A program made the translations under genes and the position numbers. From Marivita sp003149565 (lineage in GTDB: Bacteria; Pseudomonadota; Alphaproteobacteria; Rhodobacterales; Rhodobacteraceae), in NCBI RefSeq assembly GCF_965216415.1, contig NZ_CBDCFU010000002.1: a DNA stretch of 64,000 bases; one strand, 5' to 3'. Shown piece after piece: positions 44,483 through 52,847 of the stretch. Under the pieces are notes generated by a model, which was not told the origin of the DNA, ran no database searches, and saw nothing but the letters and a program-made list of their open reading frames with translations. Position 1 is the stretch's first letter; each line of letters starts with the position of its first letter.

Positions 44483-45451
44483 ATGCGCTTGCGACTGGTC
44501 AAAAAGAACACAAATTTCGACTTCTTTGGTAAGTGGAAGCTCTGGTTGGGCATCTCTGCCGTTTTGGTCGTGCTGGCCTTTGGGTCTTTCCTTCTTCAAG
44601 GCCTCAACTACGGCATCGACTTCCGCGGTGGCACGACAATCCGGACGGAAAGCACACAGCCCGTAGATGTTGGAGAGTACCGCGATGCCATTGGCGCACT
44701 CGGGCTGGGCGACATCTCGATCTCGGAAGTCTTTGATCCAACATTTGGGCCCGAGCAGAACGTGGCAATGGTCCGCATTCAGGCGCAGGACGGCGAAGAG
44801 GCCGTCAGTGTCGCCGTGATTGAACAGGTCGAATCCGCCTTGGCTGAAGTTGTGCCGGATATCAAATTCGTGTCGGTGGAATCGGTGGGGCCGAAAGTGT
44901 CCGGCGAATTGATCCAGACCGCTGCAATTGCGGTGGTCCTCGCCATCGGGGCGGTGCTTATCTACATCTGGCTGCGCTTTGAATGGCAATTCGCGCTTGG
45001 TGCGGTTGCAGCGCTGTTACACGACGTCATTTTGACAATTGGCATCTTCTCAGAACTTCAGATCAAGTTCGACCTCGCCATCATCGCTGCGCTTCTGACC
45101 ATTGTGGGCTATTCCTTGAACGACACTGTGGTTGTCTTTGATCGGGTCAGAGAGAACCTGGTCAAATACAAGAAAAAGGACCTCAAGGAGGTTCTCAACC
45201 TGTCGATCAACGAAACTCTCAGCCGGACGTTTATGACCTCGGCCACAACCTTGCTGGCGCTTATTGCCCTGTTTGTGCTGGGCGGCGATGTGATCCGTGG
45301 CTTTGTGTTTGCCATGATCTGGGGTGTGATTGTCGGTACGTATTCTTCGATCTTCGTGGCGTCTGCGATCCTGCTCTGGCTCGGTGTCAAACGTGACTGG
45401 ACCAAACCAACGGACACCACAGGCAACCAGTTTGCCAATGTGGATGCTTGA
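44483..45451 (+). CDS. secF: protein translocase subunit SecF
   Basis: 322 residues, six spans. Markers are NYGIDFRGGTTIRTES near the N-terminus and VGYSLNDTVVVFDRVRENL in the RND-like core. The ATG at 44483 follows the secD stop after one base. The last codons overlap the start of the TauE-like gene. Confidence 0.96.
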   Translation: MRLRLVKKNTNFDFFGKWKLWLGISAVLVVLAFGSFLLQGLNYGIDFRGGTTIRTESTQPVDVGEYRDAIGALGLGDISISEVFDPTFGPEQNVAMVRIQAQDGEEAVSVAVIEQVESALAEVVPDIKFVSVESVGPKVSGELIQTAAIAVVLAIGAVLIYIWLRFEWQFALGAVAALLHDVILTIGIFSELQIKFDLAIIAALLTIVGYSLNDTVVVFDRVRENLVKYKKKDLKEVLNLSINETLSRTFMTSATTLLALIALFVLGGDVIRGFVFAMIWGVIVGTYSSIFVASAILLWLGVKRDWTKPTDTTGNQFANVDA

Positions 45452-46202
45452 TGGGCTTCAGACCGCCCTGGCGACGCCGGGGCTGGTCTGGCTGATCCTG
45501 ATCACAATCATCGCAGGTGTGGTGTACGGCTTTGCCGGATTTGGTGCCGCGCTGATCTACATGCCGGTTGCGGTCATCTTTCTGACACCGGTCATGGCGA
45601 TTGCGTCGTTTTCTGTTTCGGCCATCTCGTCTGTGGTCACAGTTTTCCCCAAGGCGGTTCCATTGGTGAACCGCAAGGCCGTGACGATCCTGATTGTGTC
45701 GGCATCACTCGCGGCCTCTCTGGGTATCTGGGTTCTGCGGATCACGGATGTAACGATTATCCGCTGGGCGGTTGTTGTGTTCTGTGCTGTGACGCTCGCC
45801 GCGCTGGTTGCGGGTTGGCGTTATGCGGTTGAGCCCAGCACGCGGACGCGTGTTATCATCGGTGGCGCCGCAGGGTTCGTCGGCGGCTTGAGTGGGTTGA
45901 TGGGGCCGATCATGGTGCTGTTTCAATTGGCTGGACGAGACAGCATCTCAACGACACGGGCCACAACGGTTGTCTTCCTTACCGTCACCAGCCTTCTGAT
46001 GTTGCCCCTTATGGCGGCGCAGGGTGTGTTGACGGCGCAGGCTGTGGCGTTAGGTGCCGTTCTGTTGGTGCCCTATGGCGTGGGTGCGCTGATTGGCCAG
46101 GCGATGTTTCTTCCCGACCGCGAGCGGTTTTATCGCGTTGTGGCCTATGCAATTATCGGGCTTGCGACGCTGGCGGGCGTGCCGCTCTGGGACAGATTGT
46201 AA
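45438..46202 (+). CDS. TauE/SafE-family membrane transporter
   Basis: 254 residues with about eight hydrophobic spans; the paired motifs GVVYGFAGFGAALIYMPV and GGAAGFVGGLSGLMGPIMVL are the two halves of the TauE/SafE fold (sulfite, sulfoacetate or related anion export). The first ATG (45438) and one two codons later (45444) both lie inside the end of secF, so it is coupled to that gene. Substrate unknown. Confidence 0.85.
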   Translation: MWMLDGLQTALATPGLVWLILITIIAGVVYGFAGFGAALIYMPVAVIFLTPVMAIASFSVSAISSVVTVFPKAVPLVNRKAVTILIVSASLAASLGIWVLRITDVTIIRWAVVVFCAVTLAALVAGWRYAVEPSTRTRVIIGGAAGFVGGLSGLMGPIMVLFQLAGRDSISTTRATTVVFLTVTSLLMLPLMAAQGVLTAQAVALGAVLLVPYGVGALIGQAMFLPDRERFYRVVAYAIIGLATLAGVPLWDRL

Positions 46203-46216
46203 CAGGAGGGTTTGAG

Positions 46217-46582
46217 ATGCGTTTGAACGAAGTTGTCTACACCGATGCCCAACCCGTTGAGGGATATGGACCGGATTTTTTCCGCATCGGTGGGACAAAA
46301 CATGCGGCGCCTCTTGTCACTGGACAGGCCGGAACGCGTTCTTGGGGCGGATATGAGGATGCCGACACGCTTTTGTCTTTCGTAGGTGAGGTGGATGTGT
46401 TGTTCGTCGGTACGGGCAAGGACATCACGCATCTTCCTGCTGCTTTGCAAAACAGACTTGAGGCCGAAGGGCTTGGGGTTGAGGTGATGAGCTCGCCTGC
46501 GGCCTGCCGCACCTACAACGTTCTTTTGTCCGAAGGACGCCGTGTGGCGTTGGCGTTGTTGCCTGTGGGCGCGGCCGATTGA
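46217..46582 (+). CDS. Mth938-like domain protein
   Basis: 121 residues of the Mth938/NDUFAF3-like fold: GPDFFRIGGTKHAAPLVTG, LLFVGTGKD-type strand (VDVLFVGTGKDITHLP) and MSSPAACRTYNVLLSEGRRVALALLPV. Relatives of the fold in mitochondria assist complex I assembly; bacterial function is unproven. It begins 14 bp after the TauE-like gene and precedes ccmA, a neighbourhood common in alphaproteobacteria. Confidence 0.8.
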   Translation: MRLNEVVYTDAQPVEGYGPDFFRIGGTKHAAPLVTGQAGTRSWGGYEDADTLLSFVGEVDVLFVGTGKDITHLPAALQNRLEAEGLGVEVMSSPAACRTYNVLLSEGRRVALALLPVGAAD

Positions 46583-46620
46583 TGCGTCGTCGCATCATGG
46601 CTTTGCGTTGACGGAAAGCC
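46580..46620 (+). repeat. two-hairpin intergenic element, copy 2
   Basis: TGATGCGTCGTCGCATCA, which includes the TGA stop of the Mth938-like gene, is followed by a hairpin with arms GGCTTT and AAAGCC around GCGTTGACGG. The order GATGCGTCG then CGTTGACGGAAA equals that at 39351-39392. Confidence 0.65.
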
Positions 46621-46706
46621 TTTCATCCAGAATGTACTCTTTCCACACAGCAACTCGCGACACTTTCGCGCTTTTTCCCGGATCGGGCTTGGTCTAAGCC
46701 GGTGCC

Positions 46707-47321
46707 ATGATTTTGTCTGTGCGCGATCTTGCTGTTACACGTGGCGGCCTTGCGATCCTAGAAGGTGTGTCTTTTGACCTCGCTGCGGGCGAGGCGCTTG
46801 TACTGCGCGGGCCCAACGGCATCGGCAAGACAACCCTGTTGCGCAGTGTGGCGGGGTTGCAGCCGCCCGAGCAGGGCACAGTGACCGGTGCCGAAGATCA
46901 GATCGCCTACGCTGGTCATTCCGACGGTCTGAAAGCCATGCTCAGCGTCACCGAAAACCTGCGCTTCTGGGCTTCGGTTTTCGGTCTGACCGACATAGAA
47001 TCGGCACTGGTGGCATTTGACCTGACGGAACTGCGCAGCCGGATGGCTGGGGCGCTGTCAGCCGGCCAGAAACGTCGCCTCGGACTGGCGCGGCTCATGG
47101 TCACCGGACGCCCGATCTGGGTGTTGGATGAACCCACCGTGTCGCTGGATGCAGCGTCCGTTGCCTTGTTCGCCGAAGCCGTCCGCACGCATCTCCAGCA
47201 AGGCGGCAGCGCGTTGATGGCCACCCATATTGACCTCGGGCTGGAAGAGGCGCGGGTCCTAGACCTGACGCCATTCAAAGCCGCGCCTCGCGCACGACAG
47301 ATGGATGAGGCGTTTCTGTGA
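46707..47321 (+). CDS. ccmA: haem exporter ATPase CcmA
   Basis: 204 residues: Walker A LRGPNGIGKTTLLR, signature LSAGQKRRLGLARL, Walker B PIWVLDEPTVSLD. It powers release of haem-loaded CcmE for cytochrome c maturation at the inner membrane. The stop overlaps the GTG start of ccmB. Confidence 0.95.
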   Translation: MILSVRDLAVTRGGLAILEGVSFDLAAGEALVLRGPNGIGKTTLLRSVAGLQPPEQGTVTGAEDQIAYAGHSDGLKAMLSVTENLRFWASVFGLTDIESALVAFDLTELRSRMAGALSAGQKRRLGLARLMVTGRPIWVLDEPTVSLDAASVALFAEAVRTHLQQGGSALMATHIDLGLEEARVLDLTPFKAAPRARQMDEAFL

Positions 47322-47974
47322 GAGCTTTGCTGATCCGGGACCTTATGCTTGCGATCCGCGCGGGCGGGGGCTTTGGCCTGGGACTCGCGTTCTTTCTGAT
47401 CGTGACCGTGCTGGTGCCCTTCGGTGTCGGGCCGCAGACCGAGCTTTTGTCACGCATCGCACCGGGCATCCTTTGGATCGGTGCGCTTCTGGCGTGCCTT
47501 TTGTCGCTCGACCGCATTCTTGCGCTCGACTGGGAGGATGGCTCGCTCGATCTGCTCGCCACCGCGCCGCTGCCGATGGAGGGGATTGTCACGATCAAGG
47601 CACTGGCGCATTGGATCACCACTGGTCTGCCGTTGGTGCTGGCGGCGCCTGTGCTTGGCGTTCTGCTCAGCCTGCCGATTCCCGCCTACCAATGGGTTGT
47701 CATTAGCCTTGCGGTCGGCACGCCCGCGCTCAGCGTGATCGGCACGTTCGGGGCTGCACTGACCGTCGGGATTAAGCGCGGTGGATTGCTCATGTCGCTA
47801 TTGGTCTTGCCGCTTTATGTGCCAACTCTGATTTTTGGCGCAGAGGTGGCGCGGCGTGGGGCGGAGGGGCTTACAGTCCAGTCGCCTCTGCTGCTTTTGG
47901 CTGGGATCAGCTTTGGCGTCATGGCCCTTCTTCCCTTTGCCAGCGCAGCTGTCTTGCGGATCAACCTGCGATAA
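47318..47974 (+). CDS. ccmB: haem exporter membrane subunit CcmB
   Basis: 218 residues, six hydrophobic spans; LIRDLMLAIRAGG at the N-terminus and the DWEDGSLDLLATAPLPMEGI loop are CcmB hallmarks. GTG start at 47318 within the ccmA stop. Works with CcmA, CcmC and CcmD. Confidence 0.94.
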   Translation: MRALLIRDLMLAIRAGGGFGLGLAFFLIVTVLVPFGVGPQTELLSRIAPGILWIGALLACLLSLDRILALDWEDGSLDLLATAPLPMEGIVTIKALAHWITTGLPLVLAAPVLGVLLSLPIPAYQWVVISLAVGTPALSVIGTFGAALTVGIKRGGLLMSLLVLPLYVPTLIFGAEVARRGAEGLTVQSPLLLLAGISFGVMALLPFASAAVLRINLR

Positions 47975-47984
47975 CGCGTCCCAT

Positions 47985-48021
47985 GCGGTTTTTTGAATTG
48001 AAGGCGGCTCAAAAACCGCCT
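47985..48021 (+). promoter_or_regulatory. two mutually exclusive hairpins between ccmB and ccmC
   Basis: GCGGTTTTTTGA (47985-47996) can pair with TCAAAAACCGC (48009-48019) with one bulged T. The same right arm can pair instead as AGGCGG (48002-48007) with CCGCCT (48016-48021). It ends 11 bp before the ccmC ATG. Role unproven. Confidence 0.45.
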
Positions 48022-48032
48022 ACCTGAGTTTC

Positions 48033-48761
48033 ATGTCTTTGTGGGAATACGCAAATCCGGTCAAATTCATCCGCACCACCGACAAGGTGTTGCCGTGGGT
48101 ATGGACATTGGCTGGGCTGTGTTTGGTCTCGGGCCTCGTCTGGGGTTTTTTCTTCACGCCCAATGACTTCCGTCAAGGCTCGACCGTCAAGATTATTTAT
48201 ATTCATGTGCCGTCGGCCTTGATGGCGATCAACGCATGGCTGATGATGCTGGTCGCCTCGCTGATCTGGATCGTTCGGCGTCACCATGTGTCTGCACTGG
48301 CCGCCCGTGCGGCGGCCCCGGTAGGGGCGGCGATGACTGTGATCGCTTTGGCAACGGGTGCTTTTTGGGGCCAACCCATGTGGGGCACTTGGTGGGCCTG
48401 GGATCCGCGCCTGACTTCGTTCCTGATCCTGTTCCTTTTCTATCTCGGCTATATGGCTCTTTGGGAAGCGATCGAAGACGATGACACGGCGGCGGATCTG
48501 ACATCTATCCTGTGCTTGGTCGGGTCGGTCTTTGCGATCCTCAGCCGATATGCGGTGAATTTCTGGAACCAAGGTCTGCATCAGGGCGCGACTCTCAGCC
48601 TCGACAAGGAAGAGAATATCTCGGACGTTTTCTGGTTTCCGTTGCTGGTCTGTATTGCTGGCTTCGTTCTGCTGTTCATCGCGCTGGTTTTCCTGCGCAC
48701 CCAGACCGAAATCCGCGCCCGCCGCACACGAGCGCTTTTGGCGCGGGAGGGGCAAGCATGA
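48033..48761 (+). CDS. ccmC: haem handling protein CcmC
   Basis: 242 residues, six spans, with the tryptophan-rich haem motif WGTWWAWDPRLTSFLILFLFY and flanking histidines (IYIHVPSAL; NFWNQGLHQGATL). It passes haem to CcmE. ATG 48033; the stop overlaps ccmD. Confidence 0.96.
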   Translation: MSLWEYANPVKFIRTTDKVLPWVWTLAGLCLVSGLVWGFFFTPNDFRQGSTVKIIYIHVPSALMAINAWLMMLVASLIWIVRRHHVSALAARAAAPVGAAMTVIALATGAFWGQPMWGTWWAWDPRLTSFLILFLFYLGYMALWEAIEDDDTAADLTSILCLVGSVFAILSRYAVNFWNQGLHQGATLSLDKEENISDVFWFPLLVCIAGFVLLFIALVFLRTQTEIRARRTRALLAREGQA

Positions 48762-48910
48762 TGCCCGATCTTGGAAAATACGCCTTTGCGGTGCTCAGTT
48801 CGTATGGCGTGACGATTGTGCTGCTGTCTGTCATCGTACTGGCAAGCGTTCGGCGTGCGCGCAAGGTTCGCGCTGCCTTGGACGAGATTGAAAACAGGCG
48901 GGGCAAGTGA
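48758..48910 (+). CDS. ccmD: haem exporter protein CcmD
   Basis: 50 residues: a single membrane helix (YGVTIVLLSVIVLASVRRARKV) with a basic end, the usual CcmD. ATG ATG at 48758-48763; it overlaps ccmC by four bases and ccmG by one. Confidence 0.9.
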   Translation: MMPDLGKYAFAVLSSYGVTIVLLSVIVLASVRRARKVRAALDEIENRRGK

Positions 48911-49449
48911 TGGCAAAAATTTCTCCGTTGATGGTCCTGCCACCGGTGATTTTTGCGGCTTTCGCCGTTCTGGCCTATGTCGGCATGTTCCGAGAAGATC
49001 CACAGGGCCTGCCGTCGACACGTATTGGTCAACCCGCACCGCCGATCACCGAAGTGCCGCTGACGGGCTATCCCGCGTTTACACCCGAAATGCTCACCTC
49101 TGGAGAGGTCACGCTTGTGAATTTCTGGGCCAGCTGGTGTCCGCCGTGCCGTGTGGAGCACCCGAAATTGCTCGAGATGCAAGCCGACGGTATGCAGATC
49201 ATCGGTGTCAACATTCGCGATCAAGAGGCGAATGCCAGCAGATATCTTGAAGAGGACGGCAACCCTTTTGTGGCGGTGCCCTTCGATCCGGCAGGACGCA
49301 CGTCTATCGACTGGGGTGTGACAGCACCGCCCGAGACATTTATCGTCGATGGAGATGGAACTGTATTGTTCCGATTTGCAGGGCCGCTTGCAGGATCAGA
49401 CTACGAACAGCGCTTTGTACCGGCGCTGGATGCAGCGCTGGCCGAGTAA
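48910..49449 (+). CDS. ccmG: thiol:disulfide interchange protein CcmG (DsbE)
   Basis: 179 residues: N-terminal membrane anchor (LMVLPPVIFAAFAVLAYVG) and periplasmic thioredoxin fold with FWASWCPPCRVEHP and the cis-Pro region TAPPETFIVD. It reduces apocytochrome c cysteines or holocytochrome synthase partners before haem attachment. Completes ccmABCDG; ccmE, ccmF and ccmH are not in this window. Confidence 0.95.
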   Translation: MAKISPLMVLPPVIFAAFAVLAYVGMFREDPQGLPSTRIGQPAPPITEVPLTGYPAFTPEMLTSGEVTLVNFWASWCPPCRVEHPKLLEMQADGMQIIGVNIRDQEANASRYLEEDGNPFVAVPFDPAGRTSIDWGVTAPPETFIVDGDGTVLFRFAGPLAGSDYEQRFVPALDAALAE

Positions 49450-49454
49450 TTTCT

Positions 49455-49556
49455 TTAAGGAACAAGGGCTGTCCCGGTGTCCGGGATTCCCGCAAACACG
49501 CTTGCTCCTGCGATCAACAGCAGGGCAGCGGTTTGAATGATCGTCAAAAGCTTCAT
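49455..49556 (-). CDS. possible 33-residue membrane peptide
   Basis: The frame MKLLTIIQTAALLLIAGASV then FAGIPDTGTALVP encodes one hydrophobic helix and a short hydrophilic end. The ribosome site is weak (GAGTTGGACC before ATG). It faces away from ccmG, ending 5 bp from that stop. It could be a real small inner-membrane protein; nothing identifies it. Confidence 0.4.
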   Translation of the reverse strand: MKLLTIIQTAALLLIAGASVFAGIPDTGTALVP

Positions 49557-49621
49557 GGTCCAACTCGCTCGTGTCTGTGCCTCTCTGTCCGGTAAGTGGG
49601 ACATTCGTGTGCAATTTGTAG

Positions 49622-49653
49622 GGTGCAAGCTGTCGCATGCGACAACTTGCACC
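49622..49653. repeat. 32-bp near-perfect palindrome with TGTAGGGTGC
   Basis: Arms GGTGCAAGCTGTCGC and GCGACAACTTGCACC meet around AT with one mismatch. The left edge contains TGTAGGGTGC (49617-49626), seen also at 17025 and, inverted, at 31090. It lies in the 392-bp stretch between ccmG and acnA, which otherwise holds only the 33-residue frame and the acnA terminator. Confidence 0.7.
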
Positions 49654-49772
49654 AAATTTGAATATCTTTTTCATATTTTGGGCGGAATGTCGCGCTGAGC
49701 GCTGTCTTTCCGAGCAGATTAAGCAAATCTTTGACGCGAACGACTCCGAGGTGTCGGCAGCCGTCTAAACGA

Positions 49773-49800
49773 AAACAGGCGAGCCGAGGCCCGCCTGTTT
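49773..49800 (-). terminator. terminator of acnA
   Basis: AAACAGGCG and CGCCTGTTT form a perfect 9-bp stem about 42 bp past the acnA stop; on the minus strand the stem ends in TTTTCG. Confidence 0.75.
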
Positions 49801-49841
49801 CTTGTGTCCTGGTGTGTCTGTCGAAGGACAGACCGGAGTGA

Positions 49842-52631
49842 TTACTCAGCCGCCACCGCATCGCGGCTTGCGAGGTCACGCAGCACGTAATGCAGGACGC
49901 CACCGTTTTCGATGTATTCGATCTCGATCCCGGTATCGATCCGGCACTTGAGCGTGATCTCTTTCTCGGTGCCGTCCGCATAGGTGATTGTGCAGGGCAC
50001 TTCGGCCAGCGGCGTGATCGTGTCGAGACCGTGAATGGCGACGGTTTCCTCACCGGTCAGGTTCAGCGATTTGCGGGTGTCGCCACCGGTGAACTCGAAC
50101 GGGATCACACCCATTCCAACGAGGTTGGAGCGGTGAATGCGCTCGAAGCTTTCCGCAATCACGGCCTTGACGCCCAACAGCGCCGTGCCTTTGGCCGCCC
50201 AATCACGGGACGAGCCTGCACCGTATTGTTCGCCGCCGAAGATCACCAGCGGTGTGCCCTCTTCCTGATAGGCCATCGCCGCGTCGAAGATCGACATCTG
50301 TTCACCGTTCGGACCCTTGGTGTAGCCACCCTCGACGCCATCGAGCATCTCGTTCTTGATGCGGATGTTGGCAAAGGTGCCACGCATCATGATCTCGTGG
50401 TTGCCACGGCGCGAGCCGTAGGAGTTGAACTCCCGCACCGGAACCTGCCGCTCGATCAGGTACTGACCTGCAGGCGTGCTTTCCTTGAACGAACCGGCGG
50501 GGCTGATGTGGTCGGTGGTGATCATGTCGCCCAGAAGCGCCAGAACCTTGGCGCCTTCGATGTTCTCGATCTTCTTCGTCTCCATCGTGATGCCCTGGAA
50601 ATAGGGTGGGTTCTGTACGTAGGTCGACGTGGGCGGCCAATCATAGGTCTTGGCATCGGTGGTTTCCACGCCCTGCCATTTCTCGTCGCCCTTGAAGACG
50701 TCCGCGTATTTCGACTGGAACGCGTCGCGGGTCACGGTCTGTTCGACCAGATCGGCAACCTCTTTCGCGGTCGGCCAGATATCCTTGAGATAGACATCAT
50801 TGCCGTCCTGATCCTGACCCAGCGGTTCCTTGGCGATGTCCACGTTCATGTCACCGACCAACGCATAAGCCACCACGAGGGGCGGAGATGCGAGGTAGTT
50901 GGCGCGCACGTCCGGCGAAATCCGGCCTTCGAAGTTGCGGTTGCCGGACAAGACGGATGTCGCGATCAGATCATTGTCGTTGATGCACTTGCTGATCTCT
51001 TCCGCCAGCGGGCCCGAGTTGCCGATACAGGTGGTGCAGCCGTAGCCGACAAGGTTGAAGCCGATGGCGTCGAGGTCTTCCTGAAGGTTTGCAGCTTCAA
51101 GATACGCGGACACGACCTGTGAGCCGGGGGCGAGCGATGTCTTGACCCAAGGCTTGCGGGTCAGGCCCTTTTCGCGCGCTTTGCGGGCCACAAGGCCAGC
51201 GCCGATCATCACATACGGGTTCGAGGTGTTCGTGCAGGATGTGATCGACGCGATGACAACCGAGCCGTCATGGAGCTGGTAATGCCCGTCCTCTGTCGCG
51301 ACATAGCCCCGCTTGTGGTGGCCTTCGTCGCCCGGAATGGCGGTCGGTTCGGGCGCACCGCCTTCACCTTCCCAGCGAATTTCCTCTTTCGCGCTGGCGT
51401 CTTTGCCCGAGCGGATGCCCTTGACATATTCGCCAAACGCTTTGCCCGCTTTGTCGAGCGCGATGTAGTCCTGCGGGCGCTTTGGGCCGGAGATTGCCGG
51501 AACAATAGTGCCCATGTCGAGATGCAGCGTGTCAGTGTAAACCGGCGCGTAGTCCGCATCCCGCCAGAAACCGTTTTCCTTGGCATAGGCTTCGACCAGA
51601 GCGATGCGATCCATGTCGCGGCCGGTGGTCTTGAGATAGCGCAGGGTTTCGTCGTCGATCGGGAAGAAGCCGCAAGTCGCGCCGTATTCCGGTGCCATAT
51701 TGGCGATGGTCGCACGATCCGCCAGCGGCAGGTTGTCGAGACCTTTGCCATAGAACTCTACGAACTTGCCGACCACGCCTTTCTCGCGCAGCATTTCCAC
51801 AACCTTGAGAACCAGGTCGGTGCCAGTGGTGCCCTCCACCATCTCGCCGGTCAGCTCGAACCCGACGACTTCGGGGATCAGCATGGAAATCGGCTGACCC
51901 AGCATCGCGGCCTCGGCTTCGATCCCACCGACACCCCAGCCGAGAACGGCTGCGCCGTTGACCATTGTCGTATGCGAGTCGGTGCCGACCAATGTGTCGG
52001 GGTAGGCGACCTGTTCGCCATTCTGGTCCTCGTCGGTCCAGACGGTCTGCGCGAGGTATTCAAGGTTCACCTGGTGGCAGATACCGGTGCCCGGCGGGAC
52101 GACGCGGAAGTTGTTGAACGCTTTCTGGCCCCACTTGAGAAAGGTGTAGCGCTCCATGTTGCGCTCGTACTCGCGGTCAACATTCATCTGGAACGCACGC
52201 GGGTTGCCGAATTCGTCGATCATTACCGAGTGGTCGATGACAAGGTCCACCGGGTTCAGCGGGTTGATTTTCTCCGGATGGCCACCAAGCGCCACGATCC
52301 CGTCGCGCATTGCCGCAAGGTCCACAACGGCAGGAACACCGGTGAAGTCCTGCATCAGAACACGGGCCGGACGGTAGGCGATCTCGCGCGGGTTTTTACC
52401 GCCATTGGCACCCCATTCCGAGAACGCCTTGATGTCATCAACACTGACGGTGCTGCCGTCTTCGAAACGGAGCATGTTCTCGAGCACCACCTTGAGACAG
52501 GCGGGCAGGTTGGAGAATTGACCCAGACCTGCAGCTTCGGCTGCAGGAATCGAGTAATAGGCGATGGACTGTCCGTTCACCGTAAGCGATTTACGGGTTT
52601 TCGCGGTGTCCTGACCAACTGTGATGGGCAT
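49842..52631 (-). CDS. acnA: aconitate hydratase A
   Basis: 929 residues, TCA cycle enzyme interconverting citrate and isocitrate. The [4Fe-4S] cysteines are in TSCTNTSNP and GYGCTTCIGNSG; LVGTDSHTTMVNGAAVLGWG, RNFEGRISP and GAGSSRDWAAKG are active-site segments. The ATG at 52631 has GGAG 7 nt upstream and starts MPITVGQDT, the usual alphaproteobacterial form. It is transcribed alone, with its own terminator. Confidence 0.97.
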   Translation of the reverse strand: MPITVGQDTAKTRKSLTVNGQSIAYYSIPAAEAAGLGQFSNLPACLKVVLENMLRFEDGSTVSVDDIKAFSEWGANGGKNPREIAYRPARVLMQDFTGVPAVVDLAAMRDGIVALGGHPEKINPLNPVDLVIDHSVMIDEFGNPRAFQMNVDREYERNMERYTFLKWGQKAFNNFRVVPPGTGICHQVNLEYLAQTVWTDEDQNGEQVAYPDTLVGTDSHTTMVNGAAVLGWGVGGIEAEAAMLGQPISMLIPEVVGFELTGEMVEGTTGTDLVLKVVEMLREKGVVGKFVEFYGKGLDNLPLADRATIANMAPEYGATCGFFPIDDETLRYLKTTGRDMDRIALVEAYAKENGFWRDADYAPVYTDTLHLDMGTIVPAISGPKRPQDYIALDKAGKAFGEYVKGIRSGKDASAKEEIRWEGEGGAPEPTAIPGDEGHHKRGYVATEDGHYQLHDGSVVIASITSCTNTSNPYVMIGAGLVARKAREKGLTRKPWVKTSLAPGSQVVSAYLEAANLQEDLDAIGFNLVGYGCTTCIGNSGPLAEEISKCINDNDLIATSVLSGNRNFEGRISPDVRANYLASPPLVVAYALVGDMNVDIAKEPLGQDQDGNDVYLKDIWPTAKEVADLVEQTVTRDAFQSKYADVFKGDEKWQGVETTDAKTYDWPPTSTYVQNPPYFQGITMETKKIENIEGAKVLALLGDMITTDHISPAGSFKESTPAGQYLIERQVPVREFNSYGSRRGNHEIMMRGTFANIRIKNEMLDGVEGGYTKGPNGEQMSIFDAAMAYQEEGTPLVIFGGEQYGAGSSRDWAAKGTALLGVKAVIAESFERIHRSNLVGMGVIPFEFTGGDTRKSLNLTGEETVAIHGLDTITPLAEVPCTITYADGTEKEITLKCRIDTGIEIEYIENGGVLHYVLRDLASRDAVAAE

Positions 52632-52729
52632 GACATGGCTCCTCAAAGCTAAAAAAGCGTGGAATTCTGCGCGCTGTTTGCCCGATGCCAAGGGTTCGAT
52701 CAAGGGGGGTGCGACGATTTTGGTATACT

Positions 52730-52741
52730 ATTGTGCACAAT
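52730..52741. promoter_or_regulatory. 12-bp palindrome in the acnA upstream region
   Basis: ATTGTGCACAAT is perfectly self-complementary, about 100 bp from both the acnA and DUF1223 starts, next to a GGTATAC sequence that could serve as part of a -10 box. It may be an operator; no regulator can be named. Confidence 0.35.
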
Positions 52742-52847
52742 TAGGTGCCAAGGAACTGATCGCGCGCTCTCGCAAAACCTTGATTGGTTATTTCAACGCG
52801 GGTTCATTAGGTGTGAACGGCACAAACAGCGACGGGATATCTCTGGA

